Part shown: one piece after another, positions 18,195-28,080 of the stretch | How positions within the stretch are numbered: position 1 is the first letter of the stretch | Layout of the letters: each line of letters opens with the position of its first letter | Source: Basidiobolus meristosporus CBS 931.73 | Lineage: Eukaryota; Basidiobolomycota; Basidiobolomycetes; Basidiobolales; Basidiobolaceae | Direction: 5' to 3' | Assembly: GCA_002104905.1 (NCBI GenBank) | Contig: MCFE01000784.1 | Location: 1-36,487 of the forward strand | DNA: 36,487 nt | The notes under the pieces: generated by a model | Database searches by the model: none | What the model saw: only the letters and a program-made list of their open reading frames with translations | What the model was told of the DNA's origin: nothing | Made by a program: the position numbers and the translations under genes

Positions 18195-19008
18195 TTGTGC
18201 CAAATCAATTCAAGTCACCTCAGCCCAATCAGCTACCAATTTTTTATGACTTACTCATCTGAATGGTCTTTTCTCATCAATTCCATCACTACCACTGGAT
18301 TTCCCTCTGACATACTAGAAGAGATCTATACCAAGTACTGTGGACCCTCTACCCCAACCTACTCAAGGAGATCCCTTGTTAAGCTTCTCTGATATTACAA
18401 GAACTATTGCCCCACAAGGTTTCATCAACCATTCATGGCAAAAAAGTCCTAAAAGCTTTCATTCCCAGCTGACAGCAATGGAGAACCACTTTGCAGAGCG
18501 TATGAATGACTTAGAGCAAGCTTAAAACACTAGGTTCAGAAGCTCCAATAGACTTCCATATTCCAGAGTGTTCAGCAACAAGTTTGATATGAGGAGTATT
18601 TTGGATACCTTCCCAGTTGGAATTAACAGACCTTCTAGAGGGCAGAGGCACTTTTATTCCAGCCAGTACAAGGCACACTGTGTGAAGTCTCAAGCATTGT
18701 CTGACATTGAGGGTGACATCATCTGGTTTAGTTGGCCATATGCTGGAAGTAGGTATGACAAAGCACTCTAGGTAAAGAATTATCCAGAATTCAGAAGAGG
18801 GGAGAAATGTATGGAAGACTTATTTTACATAGGAGAGGATTGTCAGAGATTAGGATATATTGCAGTATATAGGAAGCCAAGGAAAGGTGTGCTTAGCAGG
18901 AAGCAGAAGCTCTACAATGAGATATTTAATCATTTTAGAGTGAGAGTAGAGCATACAATTGGATATCTGAAGAGATTCAGCAAATTGGCTAGTATATACA
19001 GAGGATAG
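18195..19008 (+). pseudogene. Harbinger-like DDE_Tnp_4 transposase relic
   Basis: Cut-and-paste transposase of the HARBI1/DDE_Tnp_4 type. The N-terminal region SDILEEIYTKYCG then RRSLVKLL, Y, KNYCPTRF is in one frame (18195-18440). The catalytic part lies in a second frame (18340-19008) with two stops, at about 18523 and 18769-18771: ILDTFPVGINRPSRGQRHFY matches the VDGTxIPI-RPS block (first Asp), then YKAHCVKSQALSD, WFSWPYAGSRYDKAL (second Asp), FYIGEDCQRLGYIAVYRKPR, and FRVRVEHTIGYLKRF with the catalytic Glu. The order and spacing fit the family. Terminal inverted repeats were not found by eye. Confidence 0.85.
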
Positions 19009-19985
19009 TAATATTTATGAGAAAACAGTGGAATAGGTGAGGTAGTTAAGATACATATCAATGCACAGTATGTTTATACAAGAAGGCATCCACTGAGATA
19101 AATGTGTCTGGGGCATTATGAAGAGTAAATACAGCAAGGAAAGCACTATTCTGAGTAACATAAGTAAGATTGGTTAAAACTACCAGTAGCTATATCCCTC
19201 CACTGGCAATTTGGTAGAGATTATGGTGCCAGATAGTGCCTTAGAGTGCTGGATTGATCCACCACTCTATGCAGGTTGGCACTATCTAATACTATCCAAT
19301 GGAAATAGTCTACTTTTTTATATACTAAAGCTTTAGCACTTTCCTTGTGGAGTCTTTTGCTGTTAAGGAACATGCTGTGGCAGTTTAAGAGTTGATGTGG
19401 AGTGCCTAGTAAAGTGGCAATATGATGTTGGCAATAAGGGATTACCTGTCCCTATAAAGAATAATTCGGTTGCATGGGTGGATCCAATCCAGATCAGCTG
19501 TCAGGATCCTGATTAAACATTGTCATAACACCAGCAGCTTAGAACTGGTGACCCTCCTAACAATCTCATGATGGGATCACAACGGTGTTTTGCTAATTTC
19601 ACAACCAAATAAAGGGATAAAACTTGACAAGAGTTAATTGGCACTGTGAAAATGTTTACATGGTATTGTTGTGGCCTTTGAGTGCTCTAATACTATTCTA
19701 AGTGGTTCCAAATGGCTAGGACTTTCAGTTACCTTATATGGTAGGAAACCTGATGGTATTTTGACGGCCTCTCAGCAAGACTCTGGTGGCATTTTATTGG
19801 CAGTATAACTGCCTATAGATGGTTCTGTATAATGCTACTGCATCAATTTACCAAATAGTGTTCCCTTTTTCTACCTTCCCTTGTGCAATTCATATACTCC
19901 ACTGTATAATCACACCTCTTTATTTGCTTACCTGTCAAGACCTTGGGTACTCAGCAAATAGTTTGAATTAAAAAAAATATGGCCT
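19009..19985. other. Noncoding stretch with a hairpin, origin unknown
   Basis: No recognisable coding sequence. It may be the 3' flank of the Harbinger-like element or another decayed repeat. It contains a long imperfect hairpin (19231-19287) and several GGCA/TGCC motifs toward 19780-19815, reminiscent of the ends of the foldback element at 26963-27661. Confidence 0.45.
19231..19287. repeat. Imperfect hairpin
   Basis: Nested inverted repeats: AGATAGTGCC (19231-19240) with GGCACTATCT (19278-19287), inside it TAGAGTG (19242-19248) with CACTCTA (19263-19269), and GGAT with ATCC around a two-base loop. No A- or B-box, so not a tRNA. Confidence 0.65.
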
Positions 19986-19989
19986 CCGG

Positions 19990-22620
19990 CTTACAAACCT
20001 CTACAAACATTTACACCTGCCATAATTGACATACTTCTATTGCCGCAACTCTATGGCTTTTTAGTGTGAGGCTTATAAAGATGTCAAATACCTTGTACTG
20101 CTGGTAACATATACATCTTGCAAACATATGCTTGGTTGCTGCCACTTCTGCCATGAATACCTCCTGAACATCCACAAAGAACTTCTTGGTATTAGCCAAT
20201 GTATTCATTCCCCCTGCTGGATTTTAGTACCCCTTATAGGTATGCACTAGCTTTTATTTTTGAGAATTCCATATTTAATAATATAGATGTTGGCTTCTGA
20301 CCATGAAAACTCTGGAATTCCTTGATAGAGTTTTCCTGATAAGAATTAGTTGCTTGTTGCACACACCCAACTTTGCATTTCTTACATATTACCCATGTAC
20401 TGGGGCTACTTAGGTTCTTAATACCATAGGAATAGGTGTCTCTATGTGCACATTTGTCCTCAGTATCTTTTCCAACTCCTCCTAGCTATCCTCCATGTGC
20501 CAACTCATCACATCCATGGCAGACTTGAAGGTAGTATTCTTGATGAGGTTGCGATAAGGTAGTACCTACAACATGACTTGTCTTGCTATCTCCCCACACA
20601 TCTGCTCCATAGGAAACTCCCAAAAGGTGAGGCAAGGCCCAATATTCTCCACACACCATGCAACATGGATTAGAGAATGGATCAGTAGCAGCAGAGATCT
20701 ATGTGTTCAGCTTTATGTTTGTAGTATAGCAACTCAAATCCCGTCACAAACTCCTTGCACAACAGCTGTAGATGCATCAAGTTGGCATTGGTGATCCACT
20801 TCTGGATCAATATTCCTACAATTTCCACATATCACTCCCAATGCTTCCAATGTACTCTTAGTAGGAATGGCTTCAGAATGCTACTTGAGTAAATACGTAT
20901 CCAGCTCATCCAGTCTTTGCATTTACATTGTTGCATATGTGTATCAGTATTAATTGGAGCCTGTGAGAAGTACTTAGGGCAGCAGATATTCTGTAATATT
21001 TTGCCAATTCTTTTCAATTTCCCCAGTATCTCCAAGGACTCATTTAGCTTGAAATGTCCCATGTACAACTTGGCCATCAGTATAGGGATATTGTTGAAAA
21101 GCAAATGCATTGCTCCCAGTGGAAAGCTTTTGCTTCAACAGATACCTTCTATCTTAAGTATCTCTGGTTTGCAATTGATTTCATATTCTGGCCAATGGCT
21201 TATAAATTGCCAACTTTGCTGTAATTGCATGCTAACTTCTGTATGTTCTCTCTGTGAAAAGATGATGCTCTTAGTGCTGGTGTTTGGGTAATAATAATAT
21301 GCATGAGTTATGGAGTAAATCCCCTGGATCTTACACATTTGAGAGCAATACTGTCCATTGTGCCTAGAAAAACCTGCTGTCTTGCTGATGGCTGGGGTAT
21401 CTCCAATGCAGATAGTAATATGCCCTTTTAGATGATGGCCAGTAACTGTTATTCCACTGAAAAGCATATAAAATTCATCCAGCAATGGGTACAGGTAGCT
21501 ATCCAGGTTGGACAATGATTTAGGCCCAGATATTAGTGAGACTAGCATCAGATTATTGCTCTGATACCATAAGATGGGCAGCAGATTCAGATTGATGAGA
21601 ATCAGAGGCCAGCAGGATTTGCTAGCAGAGTACATGTTAAATGAGAATCCATCAAGTGCTAAAGCAACTGCTTGGTCAGATATACCTTCAAAGTAGCCAT
21701 TTCTTTTAGCTGTTTGTAATGCTTCCCATTGAATATATGGGATATGTTTGCACTTAATTGATACTGAGTGCAGTACTGTATACCTTTGCAACGTTTGTCA
21801 GACTGCATCAGCTTCCTCAGACCGGGTATGACCAGAATATATTTGGAGTGTGGACAGTGTTTTCCCTCAATGGTAGTGGATTCTTAACAATTTGGACATA
21901 TTGCAATGGTAGCATTTTGGGCTGCAAATGCCATGCAACTGTTAACACATGCTGGAATCAGGACAGCCCTTGGATCATATGTTGCCAGCTGCATGATGGT
22001 TGTCTACTTGTACCATGTACATGGTAAGTTGCATCCCAGTATGATTTTAGCAAGAAGTAGTAATAAATACTCAAAGCTCCCATTACTGATGATAGTGAAT
22101 ATGCACCACTTCTCTAGTCACAACATTACTTCATTCACCAGTGGATGGATTACCGGACTTGCCAGGCACAATAAAGTATCCTTGGCATTTGTTTCAAAGG
22201 GTGTTGTCTCTTCACATATAGGGATTTGACCAGGCTCATATGTGGTACTGTTGTTAGGGGAGATGGGCTCAAAATCTATCAGTGAACCTTCTTTGTTGGT
22301 TCTATCACTCTGTGTGCTATATTTAGAAGGCTGAGGTGAGCCTAAAGGCATCACTAACTCACCTGACTCAGTGTGCACAAGTTGACAAAGATGGCCAGGT
22401 GCCAATACAGAAGTATCAACTGGCTGGCAAGAAAATGTTGATACAGTAGTGAACAATGAATGGTCAAGTACAACTTTGGTGGCAAAACACTCTCCATGAT
22501 TCTTGTAATACTTCCTATGCTGTCTGCATGCTTCATGGCTGAGAGGCTTGCCACAATAGCAACATGGTCTTTTTTCTTTTCTCTTACTGAGATGGGGCAA
22601 ACAGTTTGACCTTCAACAAC
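19990..22620 (-). pseudogene. Tnp2-type DNA transposon transposase relic
   Basis: The minus-strand product begins near 22600 with a Cys/His-rich N-terminus (CCYCGKPLSHEACRQHRKYY), then a low-complexity linker (to 22118), a Cys-x2-Cys/zinc-like stretch, and the Tnp2 core (21791-21135): IPYIQWEALQTAKRNGYFEG, ALALDGFSFNMYSA, SCWPLILINLNLLPILWY, VSLISGPKSLSNLDSYLYPL, HITICIGDTPAISKTAGF, HNGQYCSQMCKI. Downstream: AMHLLFNNIPILMAKLYMGH, WMSWIRIYSSSILKPFLLRV, LLCKEFVTGFELLYYKHKAE and GVWRILGLASPFGSFLW, matching the C-terminal part of fungal Tnp2/KDZ-like transposases. Stops and frameshifts separate the blocks. The end near 20000 is approximate. Confidence 0.85.
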
Positions 22621-22639
22621 ATAATGCCACTATATCACT

Positions 22640-23620
22640 TTTTGGCCAACACTCATGTGAGCTTAAGACAGTCTTGTATTTGAGACATTGCACCTACATG
22701 AATGTAAGATTCACTGCTGACCCACCATAGTAAGCAATATAAATAAAGTTATGGCACCACATACACATGTATATGTAACATTACTTCCCCTTTGGTTTGA
22801 CTCACTTCCAAATATATGCTGGCAAAAGATAAAGCAAAATTGTTTGATTCCCAACCAAACCCCACTGCTAACAGCAAAAGAAGAAATGCTGGACAACAGC
22901 TTGCGTTGACATTCAGTGCAACAAGTGGGGCTACATCCAAAAAAGGTGGAAGCACAACAACAGTGCCCATAGATGAAGCCCACAGAAAAATCTATTGCAG
23001 TGTGGGAGGGAGACAATGAGGTGTTTATACCAAAGCCTAAAAATTAAAAGACATTGAAGATCCATGATGCTGTTATGTGCAATAATGAAGAGTAGGCCAA
23101 TACACAAGAGGCTATCAGAAGTCTAGCACACCATCACCTCAAGGCCAGCATACCATGGGACCATCAAGCACTTAGTGCCAAGCAGAATGCACTTGACTTA
23201 TTCCATGAGTATTATCCTGGATTCAAACAGGCAGACAGATTTTGGGCCAGCATTGGTATGCTATGAAAGTATCTTAAGAATAGCAGTAACTATCAAAGGC
23301 AAAAGAACAAGGGTGCCATGGCTAAAAAACAGCAGCTTCCTCAAGAGCCTGTTTTAAGCAGGTCCAAAAGCTCCAGACAAGTGTGAAAGAGATGCCAGGT
23401 AGCTTGAAGAGTGCCAGTTAGGGACAAGCAGGCAGACATGGATGTACCAGCACAATATTTATCAAGGAAAAAGCATAGTACCACTCAAGAAGCAATCAAT
23501 CCTTTGAAAAGTTATGCCAGATCCAAATGGATGACTGATTTGGTTGAAACATCTCAGAATAGATATGTTTTGAAGACAGGAGGTTCCTTAACACTATGGG
23601 AGATCTAACAAACTGTGGAT
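22640..23620 (+). pseudogene. Repeat family U, copy U2
   Basis: Plus-strand relative of U1 and U3. The 5' flank (from about 22672, GTATTTGAGACATTGCACCT) matches the far end of U3 in reverse. It encodes MLAKDKAKLFDSQPNPTANS, RRNAGQQLALTFSATSGATS, PKKLKTLKIHDAVMCNN (with an earlier stop), ALDLFHEYYPGFKQADRFWA, and a single copy of the U1 module (KSSRQV, KRCQVA, RVPVRDKQADMDVPAQYLSR, TTQEAI), then WMTDLVETSQNRYVLKTGGS. It runs straight into the dUTPase-bearing element at about 23620. Function unknown. Confidence 0.6.
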
Positions 23621-23810
23621 GTGCTACCTGCATGGTCCATATCTAGATCAATAAGGGATATTTAGCAACCAGCATCTTCAAGACCACATGTGGCACAAAA
23701 ACTTGCCACCAATAAGTTGTTAGTTTCTAAGTGGAGTTAGGTGATAGCTAAGCCAAATTTGGACTATCTAGCACACTAGATATGATCCAGTAATCCTACC
23801 TCACAAGGAT

Positions 23811-24130
23811 AATGGAGTATTGTTACTTAGGAAAGCTGCAGAACAGTCTAAGAGAACATACATACTCAGAGGCAACATCACAATTATGGCAAACAGTGAG
23901 GTCAACTTGTTTGCAGTGGGAGCTAGAGAAGTGGTACCAAGGGCCAACCTAGGGGTTATAATGGGTCCAGAAGATCACGGACTTGTCTATTTGCACTGTA
24001 AAGCAAGCTCTATGCTGGAAAACTCTGTCAGAAGTAGCAGTAGCTTATTGGAGCTGTTATGGTAGATTTATGCAACTGGAAAGTGCCAGATCAGGTTATA
24101 CTGTTTAAGCACAATAGTAAATATGAGACC
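23811..24130 (+). pseudogene. dUTPase-like domain relic
   Basis: The frame reads VLLLRKAAEQSKRTYILRGN, VNLFAVGAREVVPRANLGVI, GPEDHGLVYLHCKASSMLEN, SVRSS. After a +1 shift near 24045-24050 it reads GAVMVDLCNWKVPDQVILFK then HNSKYETISI. This follows trimeric dUTPase order: start strand with A-K-x-P/T, the GYDL-A block then VVPAR, a P-x-G-x-YG turn, the RSxLAxKN-I motif (here KASSMLENSV), and the GVID...VILFNHS motif (here GAVMVDL...VILFKHN). The usual Arg-Ser and Gly of the third motif are lost, so it would be inactive. dUTPase keeps uracil out of cDNA. Family assignment is inference from motif order. Confidence 0.5.
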
Positions 24131-24977
24131 ATATCTATCCTGTTTAGGATGAAACCTCTATGAATAGCTGCCAATCAGGCTGTGGCACTATGTGATACCA
24201 AATCAAGCCTGTTAAGATGCTAAGGGCAGATCTGAATACCATAACAGTGATATAAGTCCCAGAAAGTTATGCCTATATTGGAGGATATATATGATCTATC
24301 TAAGTCCGTTTTAGACGGCAGGAAGCACCAAAAGATGTAGCCTCAGTGGGAGTACAATATCCCAGAACAGGAATGAAGAAGAGCTAGGCTAGATACCATT
24401 GAAAGCACCAGCCTGGATGTGGAAATACTTGGTCAACCAGTGAGGAATAAGGCAACTACAATGCTGAAAAGTTGTTGGCCTTGGCAGATCATATATGAAG
24501 GAAGTCATTATTCAGATTGAGCTATGGGTATATGGAGGATAGTTTATGTGAATCAGACTATATAATGGAACAGCAGATGATCCAGATCTAGTGGAGAGAC
24601 AACCACATCTAAACTTTGCCAATTATTGACCAATTTTACTCAAATAAGGGACAGCAGATAGCCTGAGAATGCAGCTATCCAATGATATAAACTATGCCAG
24701 GATATAATCAGTGTCTGATAAGCTTCACTCCAATCAAATGGATGATACTCATTCATAGATTTTTGTGATGAGATTAGAATTGGGACTCACAGCAATTTGA
24801 TCTGAAATATGTAACTAGCAGTATGGACTTATACTTAGTTATTACAGATAACATGCAATCCTTAACATATATGTAAGAATACACTAGTCCAATGGGTTAG
24901 ATGGTTAAATGCAGGTTTAATTTCAACCAGAAAATGCACTACATCACAGCAAGCTCATAAGTATATGAATATATTAT

Positions 24978-24988
24978 GTGAGTGGGAG
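24978..24988 (+). promoter_or_regulatory. Polypurine tract of element C
   Basis: GTGAGTGGGAG directly before the LTR start TGTTGAAATATT. Confidence 0.7.
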
Positions 24989-25339
24989 TGTTGAAATATT
25001 TAGGAATCCACCTAATTATTAATCTATTATGAACTAGCACTAAATTAAGTGAGGTATTTCAAATTATGAGCTTAGAGATTAGTTTTTAAGATATTTGCTA
25101 ATTATCAGGAATTAGTGAAGTACAGAATTTTGAGAATATCTGAAACCTGTCCAAATAAGCTGAAACTTGGCACATGTACTCCTGAGACTTCCCTAATAAT
25201 GACCAAATAGTCACTTGTACATAGTTCTGCAGTGAGTATAAATACTCTGTTGCAACTCAATAAAATAACAAGTGAAAATCATGTAAATCTTCTAACTCTC
25301 CAATTCACTTCAATATATAACTCTAAATATTTCAGCAAC
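24989..25339 (+). repeat. Family A-like 3' LTR of element C
   Basis: About 350 bp starting TGTTGAAATATTTAGGAATCC. It aligns with family A LTRs (CCACCTAATTATTAATCTA, CTTGGCACATGTACTCCTGA, TATAAATAC, CAATAAAATAACAAGTGAAA) but is more diverged. It ends near TTTCAGCAAC and runs without a gap into a family B LTR. Confidence 0.75.
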
Positions 25340-25656
25340 TTTGTATCATTCAGCAGCTGAAAGCTTACTTAACATCTCTGGAGTAGTCTTAGTCACTGTA
25401 GAAGAAATTTACAGACCTAGCCTTACTACTCTTGGGTCAAGATCAAATTAGCACTTTTACGAAGCATTATGCGCTAACCCAGAAGCTGTTAGAGAATGCT
25501 TGTAGGTGTTGAGAAACCATCCCTACATAGTGTCCCAATTGCATTACTTCCACAGGGAAATAAATACTTAGCTACTCTATGAATAAATAACAGCTTAACT
25601 ATTGTCATTATTCCAAATACGTACCTTAGATCCAAAACACTTCTTAAATTACAACA
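25340..25656 (+). repeat. Family B solo LTR, 5' truncated
   Basis: GTATCATTCAGCAGCTGAAA... to TCTTAAATTACAACA matches the copia-B LTR (33127-33495 read on the minus strand), lacking about its first 22 bases. The ATAAATACTTAGC and GAATAAATAACAG segments correspond to its promoter and polyadenylation region. Confidence 0.82.
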
Positions 25657-26475
25657 CACTAGAGGAACAAGTCAATTGCATTATGCTAGGCCATGAGTTC
25701 CTGATGCTCCTATGGTATGCTGGTCTTGAGGAGAGGGTACATGTGACCCCTCATAGGCCCTTAATATACTAGCCCACTTTTTATCAATGCACTCAATGGT
25801 GCCGCATATCTTTAGTTGCTTTTGGAGTTTAGGCTTTGGACAAAGACTACAGTCTCTCCCTACCAAACTGTAATTTGTATTTCAGTAAGTTTATTTTTAG
25901 GCACTGTTTCTATACATCAAAGACTGTACAGTGTGCTTCAACTGTGACATTGGGGAATAGCTTAACTTTTTCCTGTGACATGGAGCTTCTAAGATCCTTC
26001 TCTACAGAAAAGATAACGCATTGTCTCTGGGTGATATTATCATGGTCATTTGCTGGTGTCCTACCAGAGGTATTGAATTTGATGCATTTGTATCTGCCCA
26101 AGCATTATGACCAGTAAGTAGCACTGCAGAGATTATTGGTTACCTAATTGAATGAGGGATAAGGAGTTGGTATTAATACCTCCAGTAGGCACACTTTACA
26201 CATTGTATTACTTGGATATAGCTCTACTTGTTATACTGGATGTCAATGCAAGCTGTTGTCCAACTATTCTTTTACAGTTGTCTTTGATGGCATTTGATTG
26301 GGAACCAGACATCTTTACTTTATCTTTTAGCTCTATATACATGGTAGTGAGTCAAAGAAAGGTGTAGATGTGTTTAATATACAAGTGTAAGTGGTACCGG
26401 ACCTTTTTTATGCTCCTCACTTTAGTGTGTCATTGCTGAATCTCACATTCATTCAGGTGCCATGTCTCAAATATA
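25657..26475 (-). pseudogene. Repeat family U, copy U3
   Basis: The minus strand from 26475 starts in the same flank as U2 (TATTTGAGACATGGCACCTG). It continues with a stretch matching U2's AKLFDSQPNP region (26340-26180), then RSSMSQEKVKLFPNVTVEAH (26030-25910; compare SSMSQPRIEPFPDITAEEHH in U1), then PKPKLQKQLKICGTIECIDK (25866-25681; compare U1 PKNQKTLKICEV). It ends before the tandem module. Stops and shifts throughout; function unknown. Confidence 0.6.
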
Positions 26476-26768
26476 AAGAGAACTGAAATCACCAGAAGAA
26501 AAGGCCAAGAGCCTTGAAGTCCACTTGTCTGAGTACTGTAGACAAATTGCTATAACAAATTTCCAGAGCAGAATGTGCAAATTACACTTGGAAGTCAATA
26601 TGAGATACCTGCTAGTTATGTTCAGATGCTAATAAAATGCATCTTAGATAAAAGCATCCTACAAAGATGCTGCAAGGAGAAAATAAGATTATCCATTTGA
26701 CAGAATCACTCTGTTGTATGATGTGTTAGAGTACTGGGTATGCAAACCTCTGACACAGATGTGATACA
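26476..26768 (+). pseudogene. Copia family A gag fragment
   Basis: The DNA from AGAAGAAAAGGCCAAGAGCC through CACAGATGTGATACATGCTG aligns with A1 gag at about 2497-2790 (same order of 'aagagcctt', 'atgttcag', 'aagatg', 'gatgtgatA' anchors). Highly diverged with no open frame. It runs into a family A LTR in the opposite orientation. Confidence 0.6.
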
Positions 26769-26950
26769 TGCTGCAAAAGTTATGGAGACATTGGCAACAA
26801 TTTAGCAGACAAGTTTACCTTGTGGTTTTCACTAGGTGCATCATTGAATGTAAAGTAGTAATTATACCCTACATGGTCTTAGAAAAGAAAACATGCAGAA
26901 AAGGGCAAAGTTTGAGGCTGTTTGGGCAACTTGCATGGTTTTGGCACAAT
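26769..26950 (-). repeat. Family A LTR fragment
   Basis: TGCTGCAAAAGTTATGGAGA, TTGTGGTTTTCACTAGGTGC, CTACATGGTCTTAGAAAAG and GCAAAGTTTGAGGCTGTTTG match the first 200 or so bases of the reverse LTR at 9862-10193. Confidence 0.7.
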
Positions 26951-26962
26951 AGACATGTTTCA

Positions 26963-27661
26963 TTGGATAGTGCCACAATAAGCCAGTGGTGCCAAATGAT
27001 GCCATAGTGTGCCAGTGAGGCCAATAGAGCCTCTACTTGACCACAGAGTGCTCTGCATCTTCATACCAAGCAGAGCCTGTGTTTCACCCATCATGCCAGA
27101 GAAGATCCATTTTTTGACCTATTTTTGTGGATCAATGTTGTGTAGGATGTATAAGAGCTCAAAGGATTGAAGACGTGCATCTGGTACTCAATACACATGG
27201 CACTCCAAATCTAGCTCCTATGGCTTGTATCATGTCACAAAAATGCATGGCATTATCTTGGTTCACTGGTATTATCTGGCAATATAAGTGCTTTGTATGA
27301 GTTTTACTTTACAGTTGATAATTGAATATAGCATCAGTTAGTACCAGTAGATCAAGATAGTGCCATGCATCATTGCAACATGCTAAAAGCCACAGGAGCT
27401 GAATTCAGAGTCCATGGAAATTAAGTACCAGATGCATGCCTTCAATCCTTTTGTGCTCTTAAGCATCCTGCACAACATTAAACCAAAAAAACAGATCAAA
27501 AAATGGATTTTCTCTGGCATGATGGGTGAAACACAGGCTCTGCTTGGTATGAAGATGAAGAGCTATGTTTCACACTCTGTGTCCAAGTTTAGGTCTGTTA
27601 TGCCACTCTGGCACACAATGGACCTATTTGGCTCTCATGGCTTTATGGGGCACTATTCAAC
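26963..27661. mobile_element. Foldback-type element, about 700 bp
   Basis: A nearly complete palindrome: the left arm (about 26963-27290) and the right arm (about 27335-27661) are inverted copies with mismatches, around a loop of about 40 bases. For example CTTCATACCAAGCAGAGCCT and CACCCATCATGCCAGAGAA occur in both arms in opposite orientation. The outer 70 bases of each arm carry a GCC motif every 9-10 bases. No coding sequence. It resembles a non-autonomous foldback or MITE-type DNA transposon and lies between two family A LTR fragments. Confidence 0.82.
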
Positions 27662-27902
27662 AGAACAAGTCTAATGAACATGACCACTAGGTTTAGGAAG
27701 TTCACAAGCACATATATGCAATGCTTGGGGCTGTTACAAAAACTCTAAGAATACCCATATTATAGATGTTTGATATATGGGTGAAGAAATTTCAAACATA
27801 TCTCAACAGGAAATACAATTGGCATTCATCAAGATTTGTATGCAATGATTGAGGTGACTAAGTTAGGTCATTACCTCACTAGAATTATGAATTTTTACAA
27901 CA
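27662..27902 (-). repeat. Family A LTR fragment
   Basis: AGGTTTAGGAAGTTCACAAG, CTTGGGGCTGTT, GGTGACTAAGTTAGGTCATT and the end TTTTTACAACA match the last two thirds of the reverse LTR at 9862-10193. It overlaps, in LTR coordinates, with the fragment left of the foldback element by roughly 85 bases. Confidence 0.72.
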
Positions 27903-27949
27903 AAAGTTGCCCTCCTCACTTGCCTGAAGTACAGGGATAATGGTTTGCC

Positions 27950-28080
27950 ACTTGTATGTTTAAATTGTGTCAATTTTTAGTCAAATCAATTAGTTGTATG
28001 TCTAGCCTATCTGTATATCAGTATTATCTGCCACATTAGTAGTATTAGGCAGCAGATCCTTACAAGGTAGAAACAGGTAC
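27950..28080. repeat. Short repeat R1, first copy
   Basis: TTTAGTCAAATCAATTAGTT...CTGTATATCAGT...ACAGATCCTTA-like sequence is repeated at 32085-32230. No function seen. Confidence 0.65.

Larger units (their letters stand above)
23621..24988 (+). pseudogene. Decayed 3' interior of a dUTPase-bearing retroelement (C)
   Basis: Followed by a polypurine tract (GTGAGTGGGAG) and a family A-like 3' LTR, so it is the 3' interior of a retrotransposon. It contains the dUTPase-like relic (next entry). The 850 or so bases between that relic and the LTR hold only broken frames, with no recognisable RNase H motif. Part of it aligns with element Z (23750-23790 with 195-230; 24840-24988 with about 1280-1428). 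Confidence 0.5.

Noticed and set aside
19490-19610. Possible tRNA gene
   Set aside because: Some stem-like complementarity (ACACCAGCAG/ACTGGTG) but no A-box plus B-box combination and no 7-bp acceptor stem.
20917-21291. Plus-strand open frame of 124 codons
   Set aside because: Antisense to the Tnp2 transposase blocks (MHLLFNNIPILMAKLYMGH and neighbours), which are clearly on the minus strand.
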